A stretch of DNA of 64,000 nucleotides, from NCBI GenBank assembly GCA_047602295.1, contig JASGHP010000001.1:4092001-4156000 (forward strand), in the 5' to 3' direction. This document shows, one piece after another, positions 18,204-27,138 of this stretch. The notes beneath the pieces are model-generated. The model was given only the letters and a program-made list of their open reading frames with translations, was not told where the DNA came from and did not search any database. The first letter of the stretch is position 1. Every line of letters starts with the position of its first letter. This DNA is from JACMLD01 sp047602295. Its GTDB lineage: Bacteria > Bacteroidota > Bacteroidia > Chitinophagales > Chitinophagaceae. The translations under genes were made by a program, and so were the position numbers.

Positions 18204-19157
18204 TCAACCATTCACCTGGTTTTTCGTTTTGCCAGCTGCAAACGCTTTTATGTTTTCTGCGGTCACTGTCATTATTCTTTCACGTGCTTCTTTTGTTATC
18301 CATGCCTGGTGCGGTGTTATAACGCAATTAGCCGCTTGCAACAATGGATTGCCTGCTGTGGGAGGTTCCGCAGATAATACATCCAATCCCGCACCAGCAA
18401 TAACTTTGTTGTTGAGTGCGTCTGCCAAATCAGTTTCATTAATCAACGGGCCACGTGCAGTATTAATCAGTAATGCTGTTGGCTTCATGGTAGACAATAA
18501 AGCCTTGTTTACAAAACCAGTATTCTCTGGCGTAAGCGGGCAATGCAAAGAAATTACATCGCTGGTGGCAAACAGTGTTGCCAAATCACAATAAGTAGCC
18601 TGTGGTGCATCATTGCGTTTGCTGCGATTGTAATACTGCACTTTCATTCCTATAGCCAATGCAATGTCTGCAACGCGTTTGCCAATGCTGCCCATACCAA
18701 CAATGCCCAATGTTTTTCCTTCCAGCTCCATGATTGGTTTTATGGTGTAAGCGAAATCGGCCGCATTTTGCCAATCGCCTGAGGCTACGGATGCAGCATG
18801 TAAGCCAACATTGTTTACCAGTTCTAGCAACAAAGCCATTACATGTTGTGCCACAGATGCAGTGCCATAGCCGGGCACATTGCAAACAGCAACTCCTTTT
18901 TCTTTGGCAGCATTTACATCTACTATGTTATAGCCGGTAGCCAATACACTTATCATTTTTAATTGCGGCAACGACTGTATTACCGATGCACCCACAGGTG
19001 TTTTATTGGTAAGTATAATGTCGGCTTCTTTGCATCTTTCTACAATCTCTGCCTGGGTTGTTCTGTCGTAGACTTTTAATTGTCCCAATGCGCTAATGGC
19101 ATCCCAACTAATATCGCCAGGGTTGAGTGCATATCCATCCGTTACTACTATTTTCAT
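18204..19157 (-). CDS. D-2-hydroxyacid dehydrogenase
   Basis: 317-aa NAD-dependent enzyme of the D-isomer-specific 2-hydroxyacid dehydrogenase family (glycerate/hydroxypyruvate reductase branch). Seen: nucleotide-binding GIVGMGSIGKRV (about 151-162), the substrate-binding Arg in NTARGPLI, catalytic Glu in DVLSAEPP, and the acid/base His in TPHQAW (family form is TPH.AW). All catalytic residues are intact and length is normal. It stands alone. The reaction is reversible interconversion of a 2-oxo acid and its D-2-hydroxy acid; glyoxylate or hydroxypyruvate are likely substrates by family, not shown here. Confidence 0.9.
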   Translation of the reverse strand: MKIVVTDGYALNPGDISWDAISALGQLKVYDRTTQAEIVERCKEADIILTNKTPVGASVIQSLPQLKMISVLATGYNIVDVNAAKEKGVAVCNVPGYGTASVAQHVMALLLELVNNVGLHAASVASGDWQNAADFAYTIKPIMELEGKTLGIVGMGSIGKRVADIALAIGMKVQYYNRSKRNDAPQATYCDLATLFATSDVISLHCPLTPENTGFVNKALLSTMKPTALLINTARGPLINETDLADALNNKVIAGAGLDVLSAEPPTAGNPLLQAANCVITPHQAWITKEARERIMTVTAENIKAFAAGKTKNQVNG

Positions 19158-19615
19158 GTGTTGTTGTTTAGCAGATTTTATCAGGCAATAAATATAAAGA
19201 GGATTGACTGATAAACCGGAAATGGTTATTGAATTTGCATGATTAGCTCTTTGCTGTTTACAGGTGGCCCTTACCGGGCCGCTCGCTAATTCATAATATT
19301 GTCTATAAACAGTAAGCCCCGATGGGGCTTATTGCGGAATACATGCTTCGTTCAACATGATTTTATAGTTTCTTTTCGAAGCAATAGCACTTGCAGCTAG
19401 CAGCTTGCACTTTATCATAAATCGCTCAGATCCCTCCTATCGTCGGGATGACAAGCCGGATGATCTCTTTTCATAAAATAAATCGCATCACCGGATAGAG
19501 AGGAAATGTAGTATGCAGCAATCATGCAAATCCTTCAATCCTATAAATCCTTGTTCAGACAAAGAGGCGAAGCAAAAGAACTTGCAGCTTGCAGCTAACA
19601 GCTTGCAGCTTTCTC
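19158..19615. repeat. repeat-filled spacer: REP-like palindromes and TGTCTGAACC/AGCTTGCAG fragments
   Basis: Contains small GC palindromes (GGCCCTTACCGGGCC around 19267; AAGCCCCGATGGGGCTT around 19315), a CGTCGGGATGACAAGCCGG-type fragment, and at 19553-19614 a partial copy of the block seen at 14944 and 15169 (GTTCAGACAAAGAGGCGAAG followed by AGCTTGCAGCTAACAGCTTG). No gene. Confidence 0.6.
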
Positions 19616-22072
19616 TTAATTCCTCACCCGCTCCTTCTCATCCAGCGAACTATTATTTTGTTTGCGTTCTTTAATGCCGCCACCAAATGATTTAGACCAG
19701 GTAAGTTTGAAGATGGGAAATCTTGTTGATTCTGTATTCACTACCACATGGCTTACAATGTCGTATGCCTCCGGCACAATGGTACCGTAGCGAATATCAT
19801 AACGTTCCTGCATTAATATATCACTCACAGATAATTGAAGGCTGCCACCATTGTTCTTTAAATCTTTTTTGATGCCTGTATTCAATACACCAAAAGCTTT
19901 TACTCTTTGTGTGCCGTTATAGCTGGTGCCGTTGTACCATCCGCTTACTTCTATAGAGAAACTTTTTGGCAGCTTAAACACTTCGCTGTAGTTAAAAGAA
20001 TAGCCCCACCATGTTTTTTCAAAAGGCGTTTTGGCAAATGCATCTTTGTATTGGCGTGGACCTCCAACAAGACTATAGCTCATGTTCCACCAGTTGTTTA
20101 CCGTTACAGGTAGTGTTGCCTGTAGTGTAAGATTGTTTTGCCATTCCATATTTTGAGGCGATATGTACAATATATTTTTCTCAGGGCTTTCGCTTAATTG
20201 ATAACGTGCAATGGGATGAATATCCCTGCTGGCCAGCAATGAAAATGAATAACCTTTATAGCTATACCCTAATTTAAAATTGTGTGTAATGGTGGGTTGT
20301 AAAAATGGATTACCCGTGTATACTGCTGTAGGATCACTATAACCCACAAACGAAGCCAAATCATTATAAGAAGGACGGCTGATGCGTTTGGTGTATGAGA
20401 ATTGCCATTCCTGATTGTCGTTTATTTTTTTACTGATGAAAAGACTCGGAAACAAAGCACCCATCTTACGATTTATGATGGCATCACCTGTTTTGAAATT
20501 GTTCATGCGTGTGGCTGAGTATTCATAACGCAAACCGGCAGTTACACTTAACGATGGCGACAATTGCGCATTTACAGATGCGTAAGCTGCACCAATGCCT
20601 TCTTTCATTTTTATATAGTTAGAAGTCTGGTCGGTTGTAATCCATGCACCATTTAGTAAACTTTGTATGGCCGACAAGCTGCCGCTGGTAGTGTATGCAC
20701 CTTTCAATCCTGTTTCCAGCTTTACGTTTTTACTCAGTGAAGCGGCATAGTCTATCTTGCCTACGCCAACAGTTATTAAAGTATTGGCAGTCCCTTGTTG
20801 CGCAGGTGAAAACAATACCTGGTTATCGCCCGCCTGCATACCTTTATTATTAATAAATGAGCTTTCTACATTGTAATCAGCGGCATTATTAAACCGCAGG
20901 TAATCTGCACTAATGCTAAGCTTCTCTCCTTCGCGTATATTTTTATCGAGGTAAATATTAGTAATGATATTGTTCCAGCTATTATGCCCGTGATTGTTGC
21001 CATTAAATTCTATCAGCGAATCGGGCAACACATTATAGCCTGCATTGGTAATAGTGGCACCACTCAGCAATATTTTATTATAGCTAAAACTTCCACCGAT
21101 GGTAGTTTTGTTATTTGCTTTTACATCCAAACCAATAGTAGCATTATGATTATTGCTAAGCGCATTGGTGTTAAAATCTCCGTCTGTTATTACATCACCG
21201 CCAAGGAAATCCATATGCTGTGCGCTTAACACATGCATCCAGGTATATGTTTTGTTTCGTGAATAAGTGTAGGAACCATAGAGGTTAAGCTTTTGTGTAT
21301 TGTGAGCAAAGCTTGCATTAGCGGTTGCCTTCTCTCCTTTTCCATAACCAGCAGTAAGAGAAAGATTGCCACTGGTACCCAGCTTCCTGTTTTTCTTCAA
21401 CACAATATTTATCAATCCGGCACTTCCTTCTGCATCATATTTGGCAGGCGGCGTGGTAAGCAATTCTATGCTGGCAATATCATCTGCACTCATATTATTC
21501 AGCCAGTTTACCAATTGTTCTATGGGCATTCGCAACAGTTTGCCATTAATCATTACCATAACACCATTCTTGCCATTCAAAGCAATACTATTATCGCGGT
21601 AGTTAATAACCACTCCCGGCATCCGCGACAATACCTGCAAGGCGGAACTTCCTTTGCTAAGCAAACTGTTTTCTACATTCACTACCATGCCTTCCGGTTT
21701 TTGCTGCATTAAAGGCCTACGAGCACGCACCACCACTTCATCCAATTGCTTTTTCTGCTGTTGCAATATTTGTGTGCCCAAATCTTTTATGGGTTGCGAT
21801 GCATCAACAGATACAATTGTTGAATAAAAAACTTGGTAGCCTGTATGGGTAATGCTAAGCAGGTACTCACCGGCAGGTATATCTGTAAAACTGTAAGTGC
21901 CTTGTTCATTTGTTAGCGCTGCTTTTACAAAAGAAGAATCTGCAGGTTTTAGCAAACTGATATTGGCAAAGGCCAATGCTGTGCTGTCTGTGCTTACAAC
22001 ACGTCCGCTTAACTGTGCCTGCGTTGCGCTGGCAATTACCATAAATGTGATGATGATAAATAACGATTTCAT
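19616..22072 (-). CDS. outer-membrane beta-barrel receptor-like protein with CarboxypepD_reg-like domain
   Basis: 818-aa outer-membrane protein. Signal peptide (1-19), then a carboxypeptidase-regulatory-like beta-sandwich (about 20-105: 'LSGRVVSTDSTALAFANISLL ... GEYLLSITHTGYQ'), a plug-like domain (about 112-225, with 'GSSALQVLSRMPGVVI', 'VMVMINGKLLRMP' and 'DIASIELLTTPPAKYDAEGSAGLINIV'), and a long C-terminal barrel. This is the TonB-receptor-like family often annotated 'outer membrane beta-barrel family protein', distinct from SusC. The ligand is unknown. It is divergent from a LytS-type kinase and LytTR regulator (231-base spacer), making it a candidate target of that system. Confidence 0.88.
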   Translation of the reverse strand: MKSLFIIITFMVIASATQAQLSGRVVSTDSTALAFANISLLKPADSSFVKAALTNEQGTYSFTDIPAGEYLLSITHTGYQVFYSTIVSVDASQPIKDLGTQILQQQKKQLDEVVVRARRPLMQQKPEGMVVNVENSLLSKGSSALQVLSRMPGVVINYRDNSIALNGKNGVMVMINGKLLRMPIEQLVNWLNNMSADDIASIELLTTPPAKYDAEGSAGLINIVLKKNRKLGTSGNLSLTAGYGKGEKATANASFAHNTQKLNLYGSYTYSRNKTYTWMHVLSAQHMDFLGGDVITDGDFNTNALSNNHNATIGLDVKANNKTTIGGSFSYNKILLSGATITNAGYNVLPDSLIEFNGNNHGHNSWNNIITNIYLDKNIREGEKLSISADYLRFNNAADYNVESSFINNKGMQAGDNQVLFSPAQQGTANTLITVGVGKIDYAASLSKNVKLETGLKGAYTTSGSLSAIQSLLNGAWITTDQTSNYIKMKEGIGAAYASVNAQLSPSLSVTAGLRYEYSATRMNNFKTGDAIINRKMGALFPSLFISKKINDNQEWQFSYTKRISRPSYNDLASFVGYSDPTAVYTGNPFLQPTITHNFKLGYSYKGYSFSLLASRDIHPIARYQLSESPEKNILYISPQNMEWQNNLTLQATLPVTVNNWWNMSYSLVGGPRQYKDAFAKTPFEKTWWGYSFNYSEVFKLPKSFSIEVSGWYNGTSYNGTQRVKAFGVLNTGIKKDLKNNGGSLQLSVSDILMQERYDIRYGTIVPEAYDIVSHVVVNTESTRFPIFKLTWSKSFGGGIKERKQNNSSLDEKERVRN

Positions 22073-22303
22073 ATTGCTGTATTTGAAACCAAAGAAAGAA
22101 TAAGGAGCAACCGAAAAAAAACGTAAAGGATAAGAGGGCGCAGATAATTGATGAAATGCATATAGCCCAAAAAAGACTGTTCTGATGGCTTTTGCAGCTT
22201 ACCATTGTTATGTATCCTGTTGTCAATTGCTGGCTGCATTTCATCATTAGCAGGTATAAAAAGTCGCTAAAATTGATGTAATTTGAAGAAGACAATCGTG
22301 TGT

Positions 22304-23431
22304 ATGCAGACAACAGCTTATCATAGTCCGGCAAAAAACTGGTTTTACCGGTACAAATTGTATCATATTCCTTTTTGGGTAATCTACCACCTAACATGGT
22401 GGTCTATTACTATTGGCAATCCCGTAGCTGTGATTACAAACCTTTATTCGCCTTATGGTTTTAAAACACTTTTCTATATTATTTTCCAGGCAATTGCTGT
22501 ATATTTTAATTTGTATTACCTAATACCCAAATACCTCGAAAAAAGCAGGTTTACGATCTATATTGTCTGTGTTCTGCTAACAGTAATTATTGCTGCAGCA
22601 TGTATTGCCAGCGGCTACCGGTTGAGTGCTATCGTATCTGGAAGAAGTATGCAGGATCTGTATAACCTGGCCAGCAAGGATAGTTTTACCTATCCATTCT
22701 TTGTCAATGCTCTTCCATCAACGGTTGCCAGCACTACACTTGGCATGAGTATTAAGCTGGCGAAAAACTGGCTTCAAACACAACAAAGACAACAAGCGCT
22801 GGAAAAACAAAACCTGGAAACCGAATTGAAGTTTTTAAAAAACCAGTTCAACCCACATTACCTGTTTAATACCATCAACTCTATTTTCTTTTTGATTCAT
22901 AAAAACCCCGACAGGGCTTCTGCATCGCTGGCAAAATTTTCTGAGTTGCTGCGCTATCAATTGTACGAATGCAATGATCCGCAGATAGCACTTAGCAAAG
23001 AAATAAGTTACCTGGAAAATTTTATTGAACTGGAGAAATTAAGGCAGAATAGCAATATGGATATTCATGTGGATCTAAACAACGTGTATGCCGGCGACAT
23101 GGCCATTGCTCCTTTTATACTGATGACTTTTGCAGAGAATGCTTTTAAACATGTTTCCAAACATACAGATCAACCCAACTGGATTAATATACAGCTTGCT
23201 TTGCAAGGCAATCAGCTGTTGCTGCAGGTAACCAATAGCGTTGCAGAAGCAGAACCTGTAAGATTGCCTTACAGTGGCATAGGCTTAGAGAATGTGCAAC
23301 GAAGACTGGATCTTATTTACCCAAACAAGCACGAACTTGTTATAAACAAATCTGATGACCGGTTTGAAGTAAAACTTTCATTGCAACTGACAGAGCTGGT
23401 ACATTTAAGAACCTTGCAAAAAACAGGCTGA
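22304..23431 (+). CDS. LytS/YehU-type sensor histidine kinase
   Basis: 375-aa membrane sensor kinase of the His_kinase (PF06580-like) family. About four hydrophobic segments occupy residues 18-150; a coiled coil follows ('QQRQQALEKQNLETELKFLKNQ'), then the phospho-acceptor region FNPHYLFNTINSI (His about residue 187), and a HATPase domain with AENAFKH and 'YSGIGLENVQRRL'. I chose ATG 22304; a TTG seven codons upstream is possible. The LytTR regulator gene begins 15 bases after the stop, so the pair forms one operon. Confidence 0.9.
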   Translation: MQTTAYHSPAKNWFYRYKLYHIPFWVIYHLTWWSITIGNPVAVITNLYSPYGFKTLFYIIFQAIAVYFNLYYLIPKYLEKSRFTIYIVCVLLTVIIAAACIASGYRLSAIVSGRSMQDLYNLASKDSFTYPFFVNALPSTVASTTLGMSIKLAKNWLQTQQRQQALEKQNLETELKFLKNQFNPHYLFNTINSIFFLIHKNPDRASASLAKFSELLRYQLYECNDPQIALSKEISYLENFIELEKLRQNSNMDIHVDLNNVYAGDMAIAPFILMTFAENAFKHVSKHTDQPNWINIQLALQGNQLLLQVTNSVAEAEPVRLPYSGIGLENVQRRLDLIYPNKHELVINKSDDRFEVKLSLQLTELVHLRTLQKTG

Positions 23432-23446
23432 TAAAAGAATAAAAGA

Positions 23447-24175
23447 ATGCTGAACTGTATTATTGTTGATGACGAACCACTGGCCAGGGAAGGATTGGCA
23501 AACTATGTAAAAGAGGTTGATTTTTTACAACTGAATGCTGTGTGTGAAAACCCTTTGCAATTAATAAAATTACTGAAAGAAACAAGCATAGATCTTATCT
23601 TTCTTGATATACACATGCCCAAAATGAGCGGCATTGATTTTTTAAAGATAACGCCGCAGCCACCGATGGTTATCATTACCACTGCGTTTCCGGATTATGC
23701 GCTTGACGGGTTTAAGTTTAATGTGGTTGACTACCTCTTAAAGCCAATTACGTTTGAGAGTTTTTTTAAAGCAGCATCCAAAGCATGGGAATATCATCAA
23801 CTGGTAAACGCACAAACATTGCCGGCACAACAAGCCAGCAATACTGCGGTTGATTACTTTTTTATTAAATGCGCTAATAAATACGAGAAGATATTTTTTA
23901 CAGATATACTTTATATAGAAGCACTGCAAAACTATGTGAGCATCTACACTACCAAGGGAAAATACATGACGCTGCTGTTATTAAAAACACTGGAAGAGAA
24001 TTTGGCAGACAAAGCGTTTATAAGGGTGCATAAATCTTATATTGTCTCTATCGACAAAATAGAATCTATAGAAGGCAATGAACTGAAGATACAATCGCAC
24101 AATATACCTATCAGTAGAAATTACAGAGACCAGGTGATGGAGCAAGTGGTGAAGAAGAAACTCTGGATAAAATGA
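23447..24175 (+). CDS. LytTR-family response regulator
   Basis: 242 aa. Receiver domain (1-120) with acidic pair DDE near residues 8-10, phospho-acceptor Asp in FLDIHMP (about 54), Thr/Ser in ITTAF and Lys in LLKPI. The C-terminal LytTR DNA-binding domain (about 138-240) contains 'ILYIEALQNYVSIYT', 'FIRVHKSYIVSIDKIESIEGN' and 'IPISRNYRD'. Partner of the preceding kinase. LytTR proteins bind direct repeats upstream of their targets; the divergent outer-membrane protein gene is the obvious candidate. Confidence 0.92.
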   Translation: MLNCIIVDDEPLAREGLANYVKEVDFLQLNAVCENPLQLIKLLKETSIDLIFLDIHMPKMSGIDFLKITPQPPMVIITTAFPDYALDGFKFNVVDYLLKPITFESFFKAASKAWEYHQLVNAQTLPAQQASNTAVDYFFIKCANKYEKIFFTDILYIEALQNYVSIYTTKGKYMTLLLLKTLEENLADKAFIRVHKSYIVSIDKIESIEGNELKIQSHNIPISRNYRDQVMEQVVKKKLWIK

Positions 24176-24349
24176 GTTGTAAGTTGTAAGTAATAAGTGA
24201 TAAGTTTTAAGTGGTAAGTTTTAGGTGTTAAGTTTTAAGTTCTTAGTTTTTACAGTTAAAGGAACAAGAAAGTGTGTGTTGCACAATGCAGATACTACAA
24301 TGCTGCCCGTTTCTTTACTTACAACTTAACACTTACAACTTAAAACTTT
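24176..24349. repeat. TAAGTTGTAAGT word-repeat hairpin between convergent genes
   Basis: Left arm is iterated TAAGT words (GTTGTAAGTAATAAGTGATAAG ... TTAAGTTTTAAGTTC), right arm is their complement (TTACAACTTAACACTTACAAC). The arms can pair into a long AT-rich hairpin that could terminate both convergent transcripts. Similar words flank genes at 39650, 39780, 42125, 46440, 51805 and 52240. Confidence 0.65.
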
Positions 24350-25780
24350 TCAGCAAACCTGAACTATATCCATGCCCAATAATGCAGCCAGCTTTTCAAT
24401 CTTATTAGCTATATGACCAATGCCTACTGCGCAATGATGTGCAGGGCCGTGACTGTTCCAATCGTTTACAAACTTTCTTGCGCCAATAGAGAAACTATAA
24501 CGGCTATTGGTATTGCCAATCTGCAATATAGGGCCGGGCACAGACGCACCTTCTGCTACCAGCAACATTAAGCCGCCGCCTTTTTTCTCTACTACAGAAA
24601 GCAAAGTAACCGGCCCATGCTTTACAGACATCTCAACGGAAAGGCCTTTGCCTACTTTGCCATGATATACCGTTAATGGACGCATTTTTGTTTTGCCTTC
24701 TGCAATAGCAATATGTCCCGGTCCATCGTGGCCCATCAATACCACATCTGCTGCAAAATCCATGGCATAGTATTCTGTAAAAGAACCACCCGCTCCAAAT
24801 GCATCCATTATTTTCATTGCCTGTGCATTTTTTATTTCATACTCGCCCGCCACAGGTATGCCATTGGCAGTAAGCAATGAATTGCCGGGAATAATGGATG
24901 CAATGGTTTCCTCATTGTCGGCATTGCCGGTTCCTTTATAGTAGTATGCCATCGAACCTAATTTGTATTTCTCTACCAGCATATCCAACGCAACAGAAGT
25001 AAGCGCTGCTTTTTGCAATTCTTCCTGCGGACAATCGGGTTGCACATCAAAAGCTTCAGCAAATAATTTTAAACGATCCTGCATTGCCGCAGTGGAAACT
25101 GTTTTTCTTAGTGAGGCCAGCTCTTCCACTTCCAGCAATTCTATATGACCACCAAAATGCGCATACTGTTGTGTGAGGTCTGAATAAATATCCAACATAC
25201 CGCTATAGTAATGCCCCATGCAGCCCATGCGGTTATAAAACATAGTGTTGGCAACTGCTGCGGCTTCCACCCAAGCTGTTATTTCATTCCAGCATTCGGG
25301 GTCGTTGTGCAACATACCTGTCACCTGGTGAAACTTTATGCCGGTACGATTAAAAACATTTGCTATCTCCGGCACAGGACAAGCAGCACAATACGCCAGC
25401 CATTCGCCCGTCATAGCAGTGCGATCCTGCATGGCGTTAAATGCGGTATAATCGATAGACGCTTCGGGAGAAAGATTTAAAATGATCACCGGCACTTTGG
25501 CCCTTTGCACCACCGGCAATACAGTTGAAGACAATGCGTATGTGGTTACATAAAGGAAAATAATGTCTACATCGGCTGTCTTGAATAATTTTCCTGCTTC
25601 AAATGCTTTGTCGGTATTGTCTACCAGTCCCGCATTGACAACATTTTTATGAATGGCAGCTATTCTTTCCTGCACAATAGCAAGATATCCTTCCAGTCTT
25701 TCTTTTAAGCCTGTAAATTGCGGCCAATAAGTGTCAAGTCCAATAGCAAACAAACCAATTTTAAGAGAAGTATTTTTCAT
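24350..25780 (-). CDS. L-fucose/L-arabinose isomerase-like protein
   Basis: 476-aa cytoplasmic protein resembling the L-arabinose/L-fucose isomerase superfamily. The N-terminal part begins KIGLFAIGLDTYWPQF and contains 'VDIIFLYVTTYALSSTVLPVVQRAKVPVIILNL', the usual first Rossmann-like domain; the C-terminal part has 'DFAADVVLMGHDGPGHIAIAEGKTKMRPL' and 'NSHGPAHHCAVGIGHI', with His/Asp/Glu residues in metal-ligand positions. Start ATG 25780 is preferred to upstream in-frame codons because homologous sequence begins there. It follows a VOC-family gene by 32 bases. The sugar is not known and isomerase activity is inferred from family only. Confidence 0.78.
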   Translation of the reverse strand: MKNTSLKIGLFAIGLDTYWPQFTGLKERLEGYLAIVQERIAAIHKNVVNAGLVDNTDKAFEAGKLFKTADVDIIFLYVTTYALSSTVLPVVQRAKVPVIILNLSPEASIDYTAFNAMQDRTAMTGEWLAYCAACPVPEIANVFNRTGIKFHQVTGMLHNDPECWNEITAWVEAAAVANTMFYNRMGCMGHYYSGMLDIYSDLTQQYAHFGGHIELLEVEELASLRKTVSTAAMQDRLKLFAEAFDVQPDCPQEELQKAALTSVALDMLVEKYKLGSMAYYYKGTGNADNEETIASIIPGNSLLTANGIPVAGEYEIKNAQAMKIMDAFGAGGSFTEYYAMDFAADVVLMGHDGPGHIAIAEGKTKMRPLTVYHGKVGKGLSVEMSVKHGPVTLLSVVEKKGGGLMLLVAEGASVPGPILQIGNTNSRYSFSIGARKFVNDWNSHGPAHHCAVGIGHIANKIEKLAALLGMDIVQVC

Positions 25781-25812
25781 GTAAAGTATTCTAAGCGTAT
25801 GTGAGCTGAAAG

Positions 25813-26238
25813 TTAGCGTAAAATCTGGTTGAATTCCAGCCTTTCTCCGTCCGGGCCCAGTATATTGAAATAACGGCAACCTTTATCCCAAAAAGAAAGA
25901 CGCACTGGTTCCTCCTCCAGTATGTAAAAAGAGGCTTCCTTAAGCAGTGTAAAAGCTTCATCAATATTATCCACATCAAAAGCGATATGATCTATATGGC
26001 CGTCTTTCCTTTGTTTTATTTCTGCAATTTTCGTGGAAGGCAATTGATACAATTCGATCAAAATAGTTTTCAACTTCATCATTACGCAAATGCCTGTCTC
26101 TCCTTCCATGCTGAAAGGTGCTTCCATAACGCTTTTAAACCCCAGGCTTTCATAAAATGATTTTGATACAGCAATATCACTAACAGGTATACCCACATGC
26201 TGCAGGTGGTTGATGGCATTGGCAATCGTTTCTTTCAT
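25813..26238 (-). CDS. VOC (glyoxalase/methylmalonyl-CoA epimerase-like) protein
   Basis: 141-aa vicinal-oxygen-chelate family protein. It opens 'LQHVGIPVSDIAVSKSFYESLGFK', the usual first beta-alpha-beta unit with a metal-ligand His, and includes the second module 'HIDHIAFDVDNIDEAFTLLKE' and final 'RYFNILGPDGERLEFNQ' with a ligand Glu. Length suits a single pair of modules. Followed after 32 bases by the isomerase-like gene, so probably an operon; it may act on a sugar-derived intermediate (inference). ATG 26238 chosen over a longer upstream reading. Confidence 0.85.
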   Translation of the reverse strand: MKETIANAINHLQHVGIPVSDIAVSKSFYESLGFKSVMEAPFSMEGETGICVMMKLKTILIELYQLPSTKIAEIKQRKDGHIDHIAFDVDNIDEAFTLLKEASFYILEEEPVRLSFWDKGCRYFNILGPDGERLEFNQILR

Positions 26239-26349
26239 ACAGGCGAATATTAAAGCCGGGTAAGTTATCTTATTTTTTGCAGGATGCAATGATGTTTGTA
26301 AGGGATTGATGATTGTAAGAAGTCTTGAGATTTATATCAGCGATTCTAC

Positions 26350-26409
26350 AAGGAAGTCAAGTTTGTACTTGAACTTCAAAATTGCAGGAATTTAAAACTT
26401 GACTTCCTT
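26350..26409. repeat. perfect 15-bp inverted repeat with 30-base loop
   Basis: AAGGAAGTCAAGTTT (26350-26364) and its exact reverse complement (26395-26409) enclose a loop. It lies between two minus-strand genes and could be a transcript hairpin or a MITE-like remnant. Confidence 0.75.
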
Positions 26410-26418
26410 AGAGAAGCC

Positions 26419-26502
26419 AGCTGCACAGGATGCTAAAGCCGAATAATGATATATCGTACAAGGGAGTGACACAACAGAAGCTCAATAGCGTTCCACTGCC
26501 GG
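26419..26502. repeat. dispersed 85-bp repeat, copy B
   Basis: Matches the spacer copy at 12380-12464 (shared GGATGCT, CGTACAAG, GAGTGACACAACA and GTTCCACTGCC blocks), same orientation. Confidence 0.65.
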
Positions 26503-26531
26503 CTTCAAAAAACGATGAATAGCATTTTACA

Positions 26532-26891
26532 TCACGCTACCAGATCTTCTACCTTGTTCAACAATTCATCTACCCTGAATGGTTTGCTGATGAAGTTTTT
26601 AGCGCCTGCTTCCAGTGCTTTTCTTTCATTAATAACATCGGCAGACATTAAAATTACCGGCGCTTTTGCTGCACCATCACTGGTTAATTGCTTAGACAAT
26701 TCCAGCCCGTTGCCATCTGGCAGGGTGATATCGAGGATAAACAAATCAGGAAAACCTGCTTCCAGTTGTTTTTTAAAATCCTGCACCCGTTCGAAAGCAA
26801 AAATGGTGTAGCCACCTTTTGCCAATATGTAACGAATTATCTCACGGATGTCGGGATCATCTTCTAAGAGGTATATTCTTTTATCTTTCAT
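26532..26891 (-). CDS. single-domain response regulator (CheY-like)
   Basis: 119-aa stand-alone receiver domain: acidic residues LLEDDPD near 8-14, phospho-acceptor Asp54 in FILDITLPDG, Ser in MSAD, and Lys in ISKPF. No output domain, so it acts by protein contact or as a phosphate relay. No kinase is adjacent; the orphan kinase at 13218-14498 is one possible partner. ATG 26891 (MKDKRIY) is preferred over an upstream in-frame start. A TAAATTTG -7 candidate lies about 53 bases upstream. Confidence 0.9.
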   Translation of the reverse strand: MKDKRIYLLEDDPDIREIIRYILAKGGYTIFAFERVQDFKKQLEAGFPDLFILDITLPDGNGLELSKQLTSDGAAKAPVILMSADVINERKALEAGAKNFISKPFRVDELLNKVEDLVA

Positions 26892-26943
26892 AGTACGCCA
26901 CAAGTCTTTTCTTTACAACGCTACTTGTACACTTACAATATTT

Positions 26944-26951
26944 CAAATTTA
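26944..26951 (-). promoter_or_regulatory. candidate -7 box for single-domain regulator
   Basis: Minus strand reads TAAATTTG (TAnnTTTG match) about 53 bases before the start at 26891. TTG elements lie at non-ideal distances (13 and 23 bases upstream). Confidence 0.35.
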
Positions 26952-27138
26952 TTGCCAGTTGGCACAAGCTTAGTCAATAGACCAAACTGTGTAATAAAAT
27001 GCCTAAACAAAAGAAAGTGTGGAAGTTGACTCCACAATAAAACCTTTTGCAGCCAGCAAAAATGCCGTTAATATGACCGGAGGAAACATTAAATCAATAT
27101 GTAATTTGTAGATTAGCGGCTGCTTAAAACACTCCAAC

